A stretch of DNA of 64,000 nt, from NCBI RefSeq assembly GCF_001188955.3, contig NZ_JPRF03000021.1:310001-374000 (forward strand), written 5' to 3'. Shown one piece after another: positions 1 through 8,473 of this stretch. The DNA is from Kitasatospora aureofaciens. Lineage in GTDB: Bacteria; Actinomycetota; Actinomycetes; Streptomycetales; Streptomycetaceae. The notes under the pieces were generated by a model, which saw only the letters and a list, made by a program, of their open reading frames with translations, was not told the origin of the DNA and did not search any database. Every line of letters begins with the position of its first letter. Positions within the stretch are counted from its first letter, which is position 1. A program made the translations under genes and the position numbers.

Positions 1-250
1 GGACACCGGCGGGGACGGTGACCGGGCACCAACCCCCACGACCACGGGCGGGCCGCCCCCGGCCAACGCCTGATCCGTCCCGGCACCTGCGGCATGCGCG
101 AGCAACGGGAAGGCCGTCCTCGGGAGTTCATCCACTTCTTCCATCGTGCCGGCCCGAACCACAGCTCTCGCCACGAGGCATGCAGCCACCCGGGTCTGGC
201 CCCATGCTGGAGATGAGGGGGGTGTGACAACGGAGGAAGAAGTGGTGGAG

Positions 251-460
251 ATGAGGACCGTTGTCGACCTCACACGCTGCCAGGGCTACGCACAGTGCGT
301 GTTCCTCGCCCCGGAGGTGTTCGAACTGCACGGGGAGGAGGGGCTGCTGTACGCCACGGCCGTCCCGGACGACCAGGTGGAGCGGGTACGCCAGGCCGCG
401 GCGGCGTGCCCGGTGCAGGCGATCCTCCTCGGGGAAGAGGTGAGCACCGGTGGCCGGTGA
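251..460 (+). CDS. Ferredoxin, 3Fe-4S type, partner of the downstream P450
   Basis: A 69-residue soluble ferredoxin that would pass single electrons from the reductase encoded next to the P450 after it. Cysteines at 10, 16 and 53 (the last followed by Pro) give the three-cysteine pattern of actinobacterial P450 ferredoxins, which usually hold a 3Fe-4S cluster; the middle cluster position is Tyr13 rather than Cys. The acidic, short chain matches the family's length. ATG at 251 is preferred because it gives the usual family N-terminus and a GGAGG lies at 232-236; a GTG at 224 is a possible longer start. The stop overlaps the reductase start by 11 bases, so the two are translationally coupled. 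Confidence 0.93.
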   Translation: MRTVVDLTRCQGYAQCVFLAPEVFELHGEEGLLYATAVPDDQVERVRQAAAACPVQAILLGEEVSTGGR

Positions 461-1805
461 TCTGAAAGACGGCCTCATCGTCATCGTCGGCGCGTCGCTG
501 GCCGGGCTGAGAGCCGCAGAGGCCCTGCGCGAGGAGGGCTTCACCGGGTCCCTGACCGTGGTCGGGGACGAGCCCCACGCCCCCTACGACCGGCCGCCGC
601 TGTCCAAGCAGGTGCTGCTGGGCCAGGCGACGGCGGACACCCTGGAGCTGCCGATGCGCCGGGACCCGGACGCCGAGTGGCGCCTCGGCGTGCGCGCCAC
701 CGGTGTGGACCTGCTGGCGAAACGGGTACTGCTGGCCGACGGCGACTCGCTGCCCTACGACCGGCTGCTGATCGCCACCGGAACCCGTGCGCGGCCCTGG
801 CCCAACCCGGAGGAAGGCGCCCTGGACGGGGTGTTCACCCTGCGCACGCGCGAGGACGGCGCGGGACTGGCCGAGCGGCTGGCCGCGAGACCGGAGCGGG
901 TACTGGTGATCGGCGGCGGCTTCACCGGCTCCGAGATCGCCTCCGCCTGTCGGGAACTGGGCCTCGCGGTGACCGTCGCCGAACGCGGCCCCGCACCCCT
1001 GGTGGGTGCGCTCGGCGGCACCCTGTCCAAGCTCGCCGCCGTCATGCAGCGCAACCACGGCGTGGACCTGCGCACCGGGGTGACGGTCACCGCCCTGAAC
1101 GGCAACGGCGCCTTCACCGGCGCGCAGCTGTCCGACGGCAGCCGCGTCGAGGCGGACGTGTGCGTCGTGGCGCTGGGCGCGATCCGCAACGTGGAGTGGC
1201 TGGCGGAGTCCGGGCTGGCGGCGGGCCCACGCGGCATCGCCTGCGACGCAGGCTGCAGGGCCTTCACCATGTACGGGATCGTCACCGACGACGTCTTCGT
1301 GGCCGGCGACGTCTCCCGCTTCCCCCACCCGCTGTTCGGCTACCAGATGCTCTCCCTGGAGCACTGGGGCAACGCCGTCGAGCAGGCCGCGGTCGCGGCC
1401 CACAACATGGTCAACCCCGGCCCGCTGCAGCGCCCGCACCTGGCCCTACCGGTCTTCTGGTCGACCCAGTTCGGACTCAACATCAAGTCGGTGGGCGTCC
1501 CCACCTACTCCGACCACGTGGTCATCGCACAAGGGTCCCTGGAGGCACGGCGTCTGGCGATGGTCTACGGCTACCAGGGCCGGGTCACCGCCGCCGTCAC
1601 CGTCGACATGGCCAAGGCGCTCGACTACTACCGACACCTGATCGAGACCGCCGCCCCCTTCCCGCCCCCGCCCGGGGCCCAGGACCGTGCGATCGCGGCC
1701 GACATCGCGATCCCCTCCGCCGTACCGGACCCCTCCGTGCTGTCCCACGGTCCGACCGTCGCACTCACCGGGCACCTTCCGGACCGCCGGCTGACGGTGG
1801 TGTAG
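450..1805 (+). CDS. FAD-dependent NAD(P)H:ferredoxin reductase
   Basis: A 451-residue flavoprotein that would oxidise NAD(P)H and reduce the ferredoxin encoded just upstream. Two Rossmann motifs are visible: the FAD-binding VIVGASLAGLRAAEAL near residues 11-26 and the NAD(P)-binding VLVIGGGFTGSEIA near 150-163. The segment APYDRPPLSKQ near residue 45 is typical of putidaredoxin-reductase/rubredoxin-reductase-like enzymes. A second FAD contact (DVFVAGDVSRFPHP) lies near residue 285. GTG start at 450, overlapping the ferredoxin stop. The C-terminal 40 residues are Pro/Ala-rich and probably not part of the fold. The gene order ferredoxin-reductase-P450 argues that all three form one electron-transfer chain. 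Confidence 0.93.
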   Translation: MAGDLKDGLIVIVGASLAGLRAAEALREEGFTGSLTVVGDEPHAPYDRPPLSKQVLLGQATADTLELPMRRDPDAEWRLGVRATGVDLLAKRVLLADGDSLPYDRLLIATGTRARPWPNPEEGALDGVFTLRTREDGAGLAERLAARPERVLVIGGGFTGSEIASACRELGLAVTVAERGPAPLVGALGGTLSKLAAVMQRNHGVDLRTGVTVTALNGNGAFTGAQLSDGSRVEADVCVVALGAIRNVEWLAESGLAAGPRGIACDAGCRAFTMYGIVTDDVFVAGDVSRFPHPLFGYQMLSLEHWGNAVEQAAVAAHNMVNPGPLQRPHLALPVFWSTQFGLNIKSVGVPTYSDHVVIAQGSLEARRLAMVYGYQGRVTAAVTVDMAKALDYYRHLIETAAPFPPPPGAQDRAIAADIAIPSAVPDPSVLSHGPTVALTGHLPDRRLTVV

Positions 1806-1835
1806 CCCACATCCCGCCCCCTGTGAGGAGCCACC

Positions 1836-3020
1836 ATGGACTCCGCGACCCTGCTCGCACGGATCACCGACTACGCCAGCCGTCCCAACCCCTATCCGCT
1901 GTACGCGGAACTGCGCGAGGCCGGTCCTGTGGTGCCGCAGGCCGACGGCAGCTACCTGATCGGCACCTACCACCACATCGCCGCTCTGCTCCACGACCCA
2001 CGGATGAGCGCCGATCCCCGCACCCGCGGCGAGATGACCCATAAGCCGCCGTTCCTGCGGCTCGACGACCCCGAGCACCACAGGCTGCGCACCCTGGCCA
2101 TGCGGCCCTTCGGGCCTCCGCACAGCCCTGGCCGGGTCGACGGCATGCGCGGCGAGATCGACCGGATCACCGAGGCACTGCTGGAACCGTTCGAGGCGGG
2201 GCACCAGGTCGACATCGTCGACGACTTCGCCTACCCGCTGCCCGTCACCGTGATCTGCCGCCTGCTCGGCGTGCCGCACGAGGACGAGCCGCTCTTCCGG
2301 GCCTGGTCGGACGCGATCGTCGCAGCCGCCGACGTCAGGCCCGACGACGAATCCGCCGAGCCGGACAAGGGCGGCGACCAGGCACGGATGGAGTTGGGCG
2401 GCTATCTGTTGAACCTGGCCGAGCAGCGCCGTGGCAAGCCGGGCGAGGACATGCTCTCCGCCTTCGTCAACGAGCCGGACCCGGCCCTGCGGCTCACCCC
2501 GGAGGAACTCGCGGAAACCGCCGTACTGCTCCTCATCGCCGGACACGAGACGACGGTCAACCTGATCGCCAACGGCGCCCTCACCTTCCTGCGCCAGCCC
2601 GAGCAGTTGGACCGGCTGCGGCGGGAACCGGAGTTGCTGCCGCGTGCGGTGGAGGAACTGCTGCGCTACGAGCCCCCGGTCCACATGCGCGAGCGCATCC
2701 CGCACGCCGACATGGACATCGCCGGTACGCCCGTCCCCCGAGGCGTCCCGGTGATCCTGGCCCTCGCCTCCGGCAACCGCGACCCCCAGCGGTTCCCCGA
2801 CCCCGACCGGTTCGACCCCGCCCGCCAGGACAACCAGCACCTCGGCTTCGGCAGTGGCATCCATGCCTGCTACGGCGGCCCCCTGGCCCGTCTCGAGGCC
2901 TACGCGGCGCTTGGCGCGCTGCTTCCCCACCTCGCGACGGCGAGCCTGGTCCAGGACCCGCCCCCCTACCGGCAGAACGCCATGCTCCGCGGACCCCGCC
3001 ACCTGCCCGTCCGCCTGTGA
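1836..3020 (+). CDS. Cytochrome P450
   Basis: A 394-residue soluble bacterial P450, a haem monooxygenase inserting oxygen into an unknown substrate. The I-helix oxygen-activation motif is LLIAGHETT (residues about 231-239), the K-helix ExxR is in EELLRYEPP (about 272-280), and the haem-ligand loop is FGSGIHACYGG (about 338-348) with the axial Cys. Length is standard for class I bacterial P450s. It starts at ATG 1836 behind GAGGAG (1824-1829) and follows the reductase by 30 bases, so it is the last gene of the redox operon. No terpene synthase, polyketide or peptide synthetase gene lies in the window, so the substrate cannot be inferred from context. Confidence 0.96.
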   Translation: MDSATLLARITDYASRPNPYPLYAELREAGPVVPQADGSYLIGTYHHIAALLHDPRMSADPRTRGEMTHKPPFLRLDDPEHHRLRTLAMRPFGPPHSPGRVDGMRGEIDRITEALLEPFEAGHQVDIVDDFAYPLPVTVICRLLGVPHEDEPLFRAWSDAIVAAADVRPDDESAEPDKGGDQARMELGGYLLNLAEQRRGKPGEDMLSAFVNEPDPALRLTPEELAETAVLLLIAGHETTVNLIANGALTFLRQPEQLDRLRREPELLPRAVEELLRYEPPVHMRERIPHADMDIAGTPVPRGVPVILALASGNRDPQRFPDPDRFDPARQDNQHLGFGSGIHACYGGPLARLEAYAALGALLPHLATASLVQDPPPYRQNAMLRGPRHLPVRL

Positions 3021-3339
3021 AGTTCGAGTCAGGGGCACGGCTCCGGAGTGGGCGCTGTCATTCCTTCGCCCGTGCGCGAAGGCGCGGACCTCGACCGTAG
3101 GCAGCGGTGGTGAGCCCCGCCGCGGTGGGCCAGGATGGATTCAGCGGCGGATCGCACACCAAAACAGCGATCAAGCGTCCATGTCGGGATTCATGGTGTG
3201 TTCCGCTGCGTGCGCCTGTGGCTTGGTTGAGTGCCGGTCCGGTCGCGGGTCGAGCGGATTTCCGCTGAGCGCGCACGGCGTGCCGGTCGCTCGCAGACCA
3301 GTCCATGACCGCACGGGCGCGGGAGCGAGGAAGGCTGCG
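3021..3339 (+). other. Intergenic region without a recognisable gene
   Basis: About 320 bases between the P450 and the next gene. Reading frames here lack homology-like blocks and a convincing start. The last 30 bases hold a purine-rich ribosome binding site (GCGAGGAAGG, 3325-3334) for the gene at 3340. Confidence 0.5.
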
Positions 3340-3795
3340 ATGACTACAGAGGCTGAACTGCTCACCTCCGACGATCAGCGGCTCGAGGAGCTGTTCCGCA
3401 AGAGTTCGGCCGGTGAGATCCCCAGAGGTCCGATGGAGGGCCTGGCTGTCTTCCCCGCGGCAGGGAGGGCGGGAGCACGGCTGCTCGCCAGTCTGGTGAA
3501 CCTGACCGCGTGGCGGGGCAAGGTCTTCAGCCCGGACGGTTACCTCAGCAACCGGCTCACCGCCATGGACATCCTGTCCATCGTCGCCACGGTCGGACCG
3601 GGCCCGAGCCGTCTGGACGACCAGGAGTGCATCGTCATCGACTATTCCCACACGTCCTTGGTGTTCGGAGGCGTGCGCGACGAACTCCGTCAGGTCGGCC
3701 CGGGCCTGTACCTGGGCCTGATCTGGCTGGCCGGCCGCAAGATCGGATGGTTCACGCTGCGAGACCCGGCCAACGCGGAGAACAGCAGTACATAG
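3340..3795 (+). CDS. Conserved protein of unknown function, cytosolic
   Basis: A 151-residue protein without signal peptide or membrane segment. The blocks WRGKVF, DYSHTSLVF and RDELRQVGPGLYLGLIW resemble a widespread uncharacterised bacterial family whose members share a W-x-GK-x-F segment followed by an RDE-x-R-x-V-x-PG-x-YLG block; the alternating pattern suggests a small beta-barrel (inference). No catalytic residues can be named. ATG at 3340 follows the binding site GCGAGGAAGG by 5 bases; longer in-frame extensions have no such site. It is probably monocistronic. Confidence 0.75.
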   Translation: MTTEAELLTSDDQRLEELFRKSSAGEIPRGPMEGLAVFPAAGRAGARLLASLVNLTAWRGKVFSPDGYLSNRLTAMDILSIVATVGPGPSRLDDQECIVIDYSHTSLVFGGVRDELRQVGPGLYLGLIWLAGRKIGWFTLRDPANAENSST

Positions 3796-3964
3796 GACCG
3801 ACCGCGCCGGAACCCCTGGTGCCTGATCACCGTCGCTCCGAGGGCCCGCCTCGACAGGGCGTGCCCCCCGCGACACGCAGCGAGACCCTTCAGCGCGTCG
3901 CGTCGGGTAGTCGGTCCGCAGGCGAAGGCTCGGCACCATGCCGACATCATGAGAGGACCTGACC

Positions 3965-5986
3965 GTGCCTCCCGCTATGAACCGCCCGCGCAGAAGCGCG
4001 CCCCACCCGCCACGCGTCACGGCACCGGCCAAGCTCTCCCGGCACCGGCCGGTCACTGTCGTGGCGGCATCGGCCACCGCGGCACTGGTGTTGGCGGCGC
4101 TACCTGCTGCCCCGCCCCCCAGCACGCCGCCGACGCTGCACGGCACAGTCACCAGCGCGGGAAGACCGCTGCCCCACGCCGACGTCACCCTCCTCACCGG
4201 AGACCGCCTGGGCGTCCGGAACCTGGGCCGCGCCACGACCGACGCGGGGGGAGCCTTCCAGATCCGGTCCACCCAGCCCACGGGCTCGGTGCTGTACGTC
4301 GACGCCGCGCCCCACGGCGACCGGTCGTTGCGGCTGCGTTCCGTCGTGGGGATCGGCCCGGGCGGCGGCGCGCCACAACGCCGGGAATCCGTTGTCACCG
4401 TCAACGAATTCACCACGGTCGCCGCCACCTACGCACTGGCCCAGTTCACCGACCAGCACGGCATCGCCGGGCCCAGCCCCGGCCTGGAGAACGCTGCGGC
4501 GACGTCCTACAACCTCGCCGACCCGGCCTCGGGAAAACCCGGCAAGGTCGTCACCGACCAGAACAACGGCACCAGCAACGAGACCCTGGCCACCCTGGGC
4601 ACCCTGGCCGACCTCGTCTCCCTCTGCGCGCCGGAGGCGGACACCGGACTGTGCCAGGAGGTGCTGCGTCTGGCAACACCGCAGCAGGGGGCCACTCCCG
4701 CCGACACGGCACAAGCCGTGCTGAACCTCGCCCACAACCCGAGACTGGCCACCGGAGAGCTGTACGCCCTGGCCGGCCGGGCGCACACGTACACCCCCGC
4801 GCTCACCGCGGCCCCGGAGGCCTGGGTCCTGGCCCTGCACTACACCCCACCCGATGTCTACGCCCCCGGCCGGATGGCCGTCGACGCCAAGGGCAATGTC
4901 TGGGCCTCCAACAACTGGCTGCCCGGAACACGGAACCCCAGCCCCTACGTCACCGTGCAGGATCCGGTGGGTGACCCCATCCTGAACAGCCCCATCAGCG
5001 GCGGCGGCATGAAGGCGGGTGCCTGGGGCATCGCCATCGACCACGACGGCTCCGTGTGGGTGCCCAGCTACGGCGGCGATGCCATGTCGAAGTACTCGTC
5101 GACCGGAAAGCCGCTTTCCCCCGGCACAGGATTCAAGAACGGCGACCTGAACCACCCCCAGGGCACCGCAGTCGACCAGAAGGGCAACGTCTGGATCGCC
5201 AACTTCTACGGTCTGAAAGGCAACCGCGGCCAGGGGAGCGTGATCGTCTATCCGCACGGGGACCCCTCGAAGGCGATCACCATCGAGGGCGGCGGCCTCG
5301 ACCACCCGTTCTCCATCCAGATCGACGGCTTCGGCCGGGCCTGGGTCACCAACGCCCGTCTCAACGGGGCAAGGCTCCTGGACACACGAGTGCCCGAGGG
5401 CCACGCGGGCGGGAGCGTCACCGTGATCGGGCCCGACTTCAAGCCGACCTCGTTCTCGCCGGTCAAGGACGCCTCGCTCGACTGGCCCCTCGGCCTGGCC
5501 GTCGACTCCAAGAACAACGTCTGGGTGCCCGACTTCGTCAGCAACTCGGTCACCGAGATCGGGCCGAGCGGCAAGATCACAGGCGTGTACGGACTGCCGA
5601 CCGCCATCGCTCCCTGGTCCGTGGCCATCGACGGTTCCGACCGCGTCTGGGTCGCCGGATTCGGCGCCCCCTCCGTCTCCGTCCTGTGCGGCGTGAACAC
5701 CAGCACCTGTCCCCCCGGCTCCTCCACCGGCTCGCTGCTGACGCCGCCAAACGGCTATCGCAGCAGCTCCATCCAGCACCTCACCGCCGTCCAACTCGAC
5801 CAGTCCGGCAACGTCTGGCTTGCCAACAACTGGTCCGAAGTCGCCCCGCCCACCGGCGGTAACGGCCTGGTCGAACTCATCGGAGTCGCCACACCTGTCT
5901 GCACACCCCTGACCCCGGTACCCTCCCGCCCGGCAACGACCAGCTCAACCGCCTGCCCCTCGCAGACCAGCACGCAGATCGGCTGA
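3965..5986 (+). CDS. Secreted NHL-repeat beta-propeller protein
   Basis: A 673-residue exported protein. Residues 1-60 are a basic start followed by a hydrophobic, Ala-rich signal segment (VVAASATAALVLAALPAA). A carboxypeptidase-regulatory-like beta-sandwich follows (about 57-110, from LHGTVTSAGRPLPHADVTL). From about residue 285 to 640 there are repeated NHL-type strands, each with a D-x-x-G-N/S-V/R-W-V/A core (for example VDAKGNVWASNNW, VDQKGNVWIANFY, VDSKNNVWVPDF, LDQSGNVWLANNW), indicating a six-bladed propeller like streptogramin-lyase-type or Vgb-like proteins. No catalytic His pair could be assigned, so binding or sensing is as likely as catalysis. GTG at 3965 follows GAGAGG; ATG at 3977 is an alternative. 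Confidence 0.85.
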   Translation: MPPAMNRPRRSAPHPPRVTAPAKLSRHRPVTVVAASATAALVLAALPAAPPPSTPPTLHGTVTSAGRPLPHADVTLLTGDRLGVRNLGRATTDAGGAFQIRSTQPTGSVLYVDAAPHGDRSLRLRSVVGIGPGGGAPQRRESVVTVNEFTTVAATYALAQFTDQHGIAGPSPGLENAAATSYNLADPASGKPGKVVTDQNNGTSNETLATLGTLADLVSLCAPEADTGLCQEVLRLATPQQGATPADTAQAVLNLAHNPRLATGELYALAGRAHTYTPALTAAPEAWVLALHYTPPDVYAPGRMAVDAKGNVWASNNWLPGTRNPSPYVTVQDPVGDPILNSPISGGGMKAGAWGIAIDHDGSVWVPSYGGDAMSKYSSTGKPLSPGTGFKNGDLNHPQGTAVDQKGNVWIANFYGLKGNRGQGSVIVYPHGDPSKAITIEGGGLDHPFSIQIDGFGRAWVTNARLNGARLLDTRVPEGHAGGSVTVIGPDFKPTSFSPVKDASLDWPLGLAVDSKNNVWVPDFVSNSVTEIGPSGKITGVYGLPTAIAPWSVAIDGSDRVWVAGFGAPSVSVLCGVNTSTCPPGSSTGSLLTPPNGYRSSSIQHLTAVQLDQSGNVWLANNWSEVAPPTGGNGLVELIGVATPVCTPLTPVPSRPATTSSTACPSQTSTQIG

Positions 5987-6319
5987 CCACGCCCGGTGAT
6001 GCCGCCGGGTCGGGCCAGCCGGACCGGCTCATCCGGCGGCGCCGATCGGACCGGCCGCGCCTCGGTGGCTTCGACGCTCTGCGCCTGGAGCCGCCCGCCG
6101 TGCCCCCTGCCGAGCAGGAACCCTCCCACCGCACCGCCGGCGAGCAGCAGGCCGACGACGACCCCGCCGATGAACACCCCGAGCAACGTATCCCCCCGTA
6201 CCCCGTACCATCTCTCTCCCGGACAGCCTAGGCCGTTGCCTTGTGGACCAGGGGCCGCAGGCCGGGCGGCCGACACACATCATGGAACCCGACCAGCGCG
6301 AAGGAAGTAGCACCCAACG
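5987..6319. other. Intergenic region with a doubtful minus-strand membrane ORF
   Basis: The minus strand of about 5990-6200 could encode one transmembrane helix (LLGVFIGGVVVGLLLAGG) followed by a Gly/Arg turn and a polar tail, as in small single-pass actinobacterial proteins. The reading frame would run 230 bases into the 3' end of the convergent propeller gene and no good start or ribosome site is visible, so it is not called as a gene. The last 25 bases carry GAAGGAAG, the likely ribosome binding site for the gene at 6320. Confidence 0.3.
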
Positions 6320-6802
6320 ATGCCGACACACACCTTTCGGAGGCGGATCGCAGTCCGCGAGCGGGCTGTCCGGCGCTGGCTGCCGACGGCGTTCCGTACG
6401 GCGGGCGTCCTGCTGATGCCATGGATCGTCGTGCTCGCGATGTCGGTGAAGGGGCGCTTCGGCGCACGAAACCTCTCCAACTCCTGGGTGTGGCTGGACG
6501 TCATGGAGGTGGCGGCGCTCTTCCTGCTGGCCCGACTGGTGCGTCGCCGCCACCCGGCCACCAGTCCGACGGCCTCGGCCACCGCCGTCCTCCTGGGCCT
6601 GGACGCGTTCTTCGACCTGTGGTCGGCACATCGCGGCTCCGACTACCAGCTCGCGCAACTGCTCGCCTACGTGGCCGAGTTGCCGAGTGCAGCCATTCTC
6701 GCCATGCTCTCCTGGTATGCGCTGCCGTGGGCCGCGCCCGCCGCGCCAGCCGCAGGCCCCGACGTTTCGGCGCCGCCCCGGCGTGCTGTGGGGGTGCGGT
6801 GA
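6320..6802 (+). CDS. Integral membrane protein of unknown function
   Basis: A 160-residue protein with four predicted membrane helices: about residues 22-44 (TAFRTAGVLLMPWIVVLAMS), 56-73 (VWLDVMEVAALFLLARLV), 84-100 and 114-137. The N-terminus is strongly Arg-rich, consistent with cytoplasmic orientation. The motif DAFFDLWSAHRG in the third segment is polar and may be functional, but I do not recognise a family with a known role. ATG 6320 follows GAAGGAAG by about 12 bases. The tail (PPRRAVGVR) overlaps the start of the decayed region that follows. Confidence 0.7.
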   Translation: MPTHTFRRRIAVRERAVRRWLPTAFRTAGVLLMPWIVVLAMSVKGRFGARNLSNSWVWLDVMEVAALFLLARLVRRRHPATSPTASATAVLLGLDAFFDLWSAHRGSDYQLAQLLAYVAELPSAAILAMLSWYALPWAAPAAPAAGPDVSAPPRRAVGVR

Positions 6803-6962
6803 AGCGGTCGGCCCGTTGCCTCGGCGTCCATTTCCCGCCGCCGAGGACCTGGGCGTCGAAGCCCGTGCCGCCGGCGCCGATGCCGACCGTCAGCCGTCCG
6901 CCCGAGATGTCGTCGAGCGTCGTCAACTCCTGGGCAGGGGTGCCGGGGTCAGCGCCGGTCCG
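6790..6962 (-). pseudogene. Remnant of an LLM-class F420-dependent oxidoreductase
   Basis: On the minus strand one frame reads PAQELTTLDDISGG, RLTVGIGAGGTGFDAQVLGG and WTPRQRADRF. This is the conserved central block of luciferase-like (LLM class) flavin/F420 oxidoreductases, in which a LD-x-LSGGR-x-x-LG-x-GAG segment is followed by a P-x-x-RADRF stretch. Both the N-terminal barrel half and everything after RADRF are missing, so only about 55 codons of a roughly 300-codon gene survive. It lies tail to tail with the membrane protein gene. Confidence 0.7.
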
Positions 6963-7470
6963 CTGAGGGCCGCGTCGTCACGGTGGTCACCACCATGACC
7001 CGGTCCGCCGCCGGAGTCACCGCAGATCGGTGCGCAGCCCGGCCGCCGGGCTGCGACGGAGGGCCCGTCAGGGGAAGCGATCGATGTTCTGCTCGACCCG
7101 GTTGCGCAGGTGCGCCAACGGGACACCACGCCTCCGCCTTACAGAACCCGCTTCAGACCCGGTAGCGCTCCGCGAGGTCGCCGTAGCCGCCCGCTGTCCA
7201 GACCGTCCGGCGGAAGTCCGCGAGGCTCAGGGCGCCGGTGCCCTGGCCGGCGGTGGGCGGGAAGTGGGCGGTGCCGCACCGGTCGCAGTACCAGACGGTG
7301 GTACCGGCACGGCGTCGTGGATCGGCATGTGCGGAAGTTCCCCCAGCGGTACGGCGGTCGGCTGACCGTTCGTATCCGCTGGGACGCCGCCGCCCCGGAT
7401 CCGGTTGCGGCCCGGCACGCGCCCGCGGCTGGACGGAGCGCGATGAGCGGCGGTCACCGTCACCGGGGAA
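6963..7470. other. Degenerate non-coding stretch
   Basis: Between the two remnants no frame keeps consistent codon bias. A minus-strand segment reading WYCDRCGTAHFPP (about 7255-7295) has a CxxC pair and could be part of a lost zinc-ribbon protein, but it is too short to assign. Confidence 0.35.
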
Positions 7471-7750
7471 ACGGCAGGGGCGGGGCGCCTGCCGGCACCG
7501 CCCCGGCCTCGTGCTCGAGGTTGGTGGCCCAGTTGTGGGGGAGTTGTCGAGGCCGGTCCGGAGCACGGCTCGGTGGACGGTGACCGGCTCGCCGGTCCAG
7601 GACTCCTCGGTGTGGACGAGGACGCCGTCGCGGGTGGGGGCGAAGGCCCGGACGTGTTCGGCGGTGATGCCCTGGGCGGGGCCGCCCCGGACGAGGCGCT
7701 CGCGCTGGTGGCCGTCGCCCGCGCAGGTCGCACGTCTCCCGGGGGGATCC
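7471..7750 (-). pseudogene. 3' remnant of an SRPBCC-family protein gene
   Basis: The minus-strand frame reads LVRGGPAQGITAEHVRAFAP, then TRDGVLVHTEESWTGEPV and LRTGLDNS; after a one-base shift it continues HNWATNLEHEAGAVPAGAPP. This is the C-terminal half of a polyketide-cyclase/dehydrase-like START-fold (SRPBCC) protein, whose last helix normally reads LD-x-SL-x-x-W-x-x-LK. The first half is absent: the fragment begins right after the TetR stop codon at 7754. It was probably the second gene of the tetR operon. Sequence from 7150 to 7470 on the same strand is open in places but unrecognisable. Confidence 0.65.
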
Positions 7751-7753
7751 GGG

Positions 7754-8344
7754 TCACGCGCTGGACGCGGGCCGGTCCGCTCCGTACCGGAGGCCGTCGA
7801 GGAGCAGGTCGAGAAGGCGGCCGGCCCGTTCGCGCTGGTCGGGGGCGCTGGTGATCAGTGCCACGCCGGCCAGGCTGAAGCCGACGTCCAGGGGGTCGAC
7901 GTCCGGGCGCAGGAGACCGGCCTCGGCCCCGGTGCGCAGCAGGGTGCCGAGCGCGGCGCCGAGTCGGTCGAGGGTCTCGGCGAACGGGTCCGCACCGGAT
8001 GCCACCGCGGCCCGGAGCGCGTCCGCCATGCCCTGCTTGGCGGCCACGTAGTCGATGAAGTCGTCCATCCACAGGCGCAGTGCCCGGTCCGGCGCGTGGC
8101 CGGCGAGCAGTTTCCCGGCGCTGTCGCAGACACGGGCCAGCTCGTTGCGGTAGGCCGCCTCGACCAGCGCCTCGCGGGTGGGGAAGTGTCGGTAGAGCGT
8201 GGCCGAGCCGACGCCGGCGGCCTTGGCGATCGCGTCGATCGCCACGTTCGGGCCCTTCTCGGCGAAGGCGCGCACGGCCACTTCGAGGATGCGTTCCCGG
8301 TTGCGGCGGGCATCGGCGCGCAACGCGCTCGGCTTGGTCGTCAA
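7754..8344 (-). CDS. TetR-family transcriptional repressor
   Basis: A 196-residue regulator. The N-terminal helix-turn-helix spans about residues 13-58 ([16 protein letters not shown], then [20 protein letters not shown]), the standard TetR DNA-binding domain; the rest is the variable ligand-binding helical domain with an SRPBCC-type C-terminal TetR fold ([13 protein letters not shown]). It diverges from the SDR-aldo/keto reductase operon across 129 bases that hold two matching palindromes (8381-8400 and 8411-8430), the likely operators. It therefore probably represses both itself and the two oxidoreductases, releasing DNA when an aldehyde, ketone or aromatic ligand binds (inference). Confidence 0.93.
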   Translation of the reverse strand: MTTKPSALRADARRNRERILEVAVRAFAEKGPNVAIDAIAKAAGVGSATLYRHFPTREALVEAAYRNELARVCDSAGKLLAGHAPDRALRLWMDDFIDYVAAKQGMADALRAAVASGADPFAETLDRLGAALGTLLRTGAEAGLLRPDVDPLDVGFSLAGVALITSAPDQRERAGRLLDLLLDGLRYGADRPASSA

Positions 8345-8380
8345 GGCTGTTCCCTTCGTCGGGGACCAGTCTAGCTGGAC

Positions 8381-8400
8381 AACCGGGGAGTTCCCCGCTT
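8381..8400. promoter_or_regulatory. TetR operator, copy 1
   Basis: Inverted repeat AACCGGGGA-GT-TCCCCGCTT, nine-base arms with one mismatch. Same half-site as copy 2, starting 30 bases away, so the two dimers would sit close to the same DNA face. Confidence 0.8.
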
Positions 8401-8410
8401 ACCGTGAAGA

Positions 8411-8430
8411 AACCGGGGAACTCCCCGGTT
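8411..8430. promoter_or_regulatory. TetR operator, copy 2 (perfect palindrome)
   Basis: AACCGGGGA-AC-TCCCCGGTT, a perfect nine-base inverted repeat with a two-base centre, 44 bases before the SDR start codon. Length and symmetry are typical of TetR-family operators. Confidence 0.85.
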
Positions 8431-8473
8431 ACGGGTGTCGGCCCGTTCTCCCCCCCATGCAAGGAAGACCCTC

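Noticed and set aside
270..1439. Minus-strand frame opposite the ferredoxin reductase
   Set aside because: Shadow frame; low-complexity, Arg/Gly/Pro-rich with no recognisable domain.
1836..3020. Biosynthetic gene cluster around the P450
   Set aside because: No polyketide, peptide, terpene or RiPP core gene is present in the window.
1446..3038. Minus-strand frame opposite the P450
   Set aside because: Shadow of the P450 coding strand.
6029..6658. Minus-strand frame opposite the membrane protein at 6320
   Set aside because: No ribosome site or domain; the plus strand has four good membrane helices.
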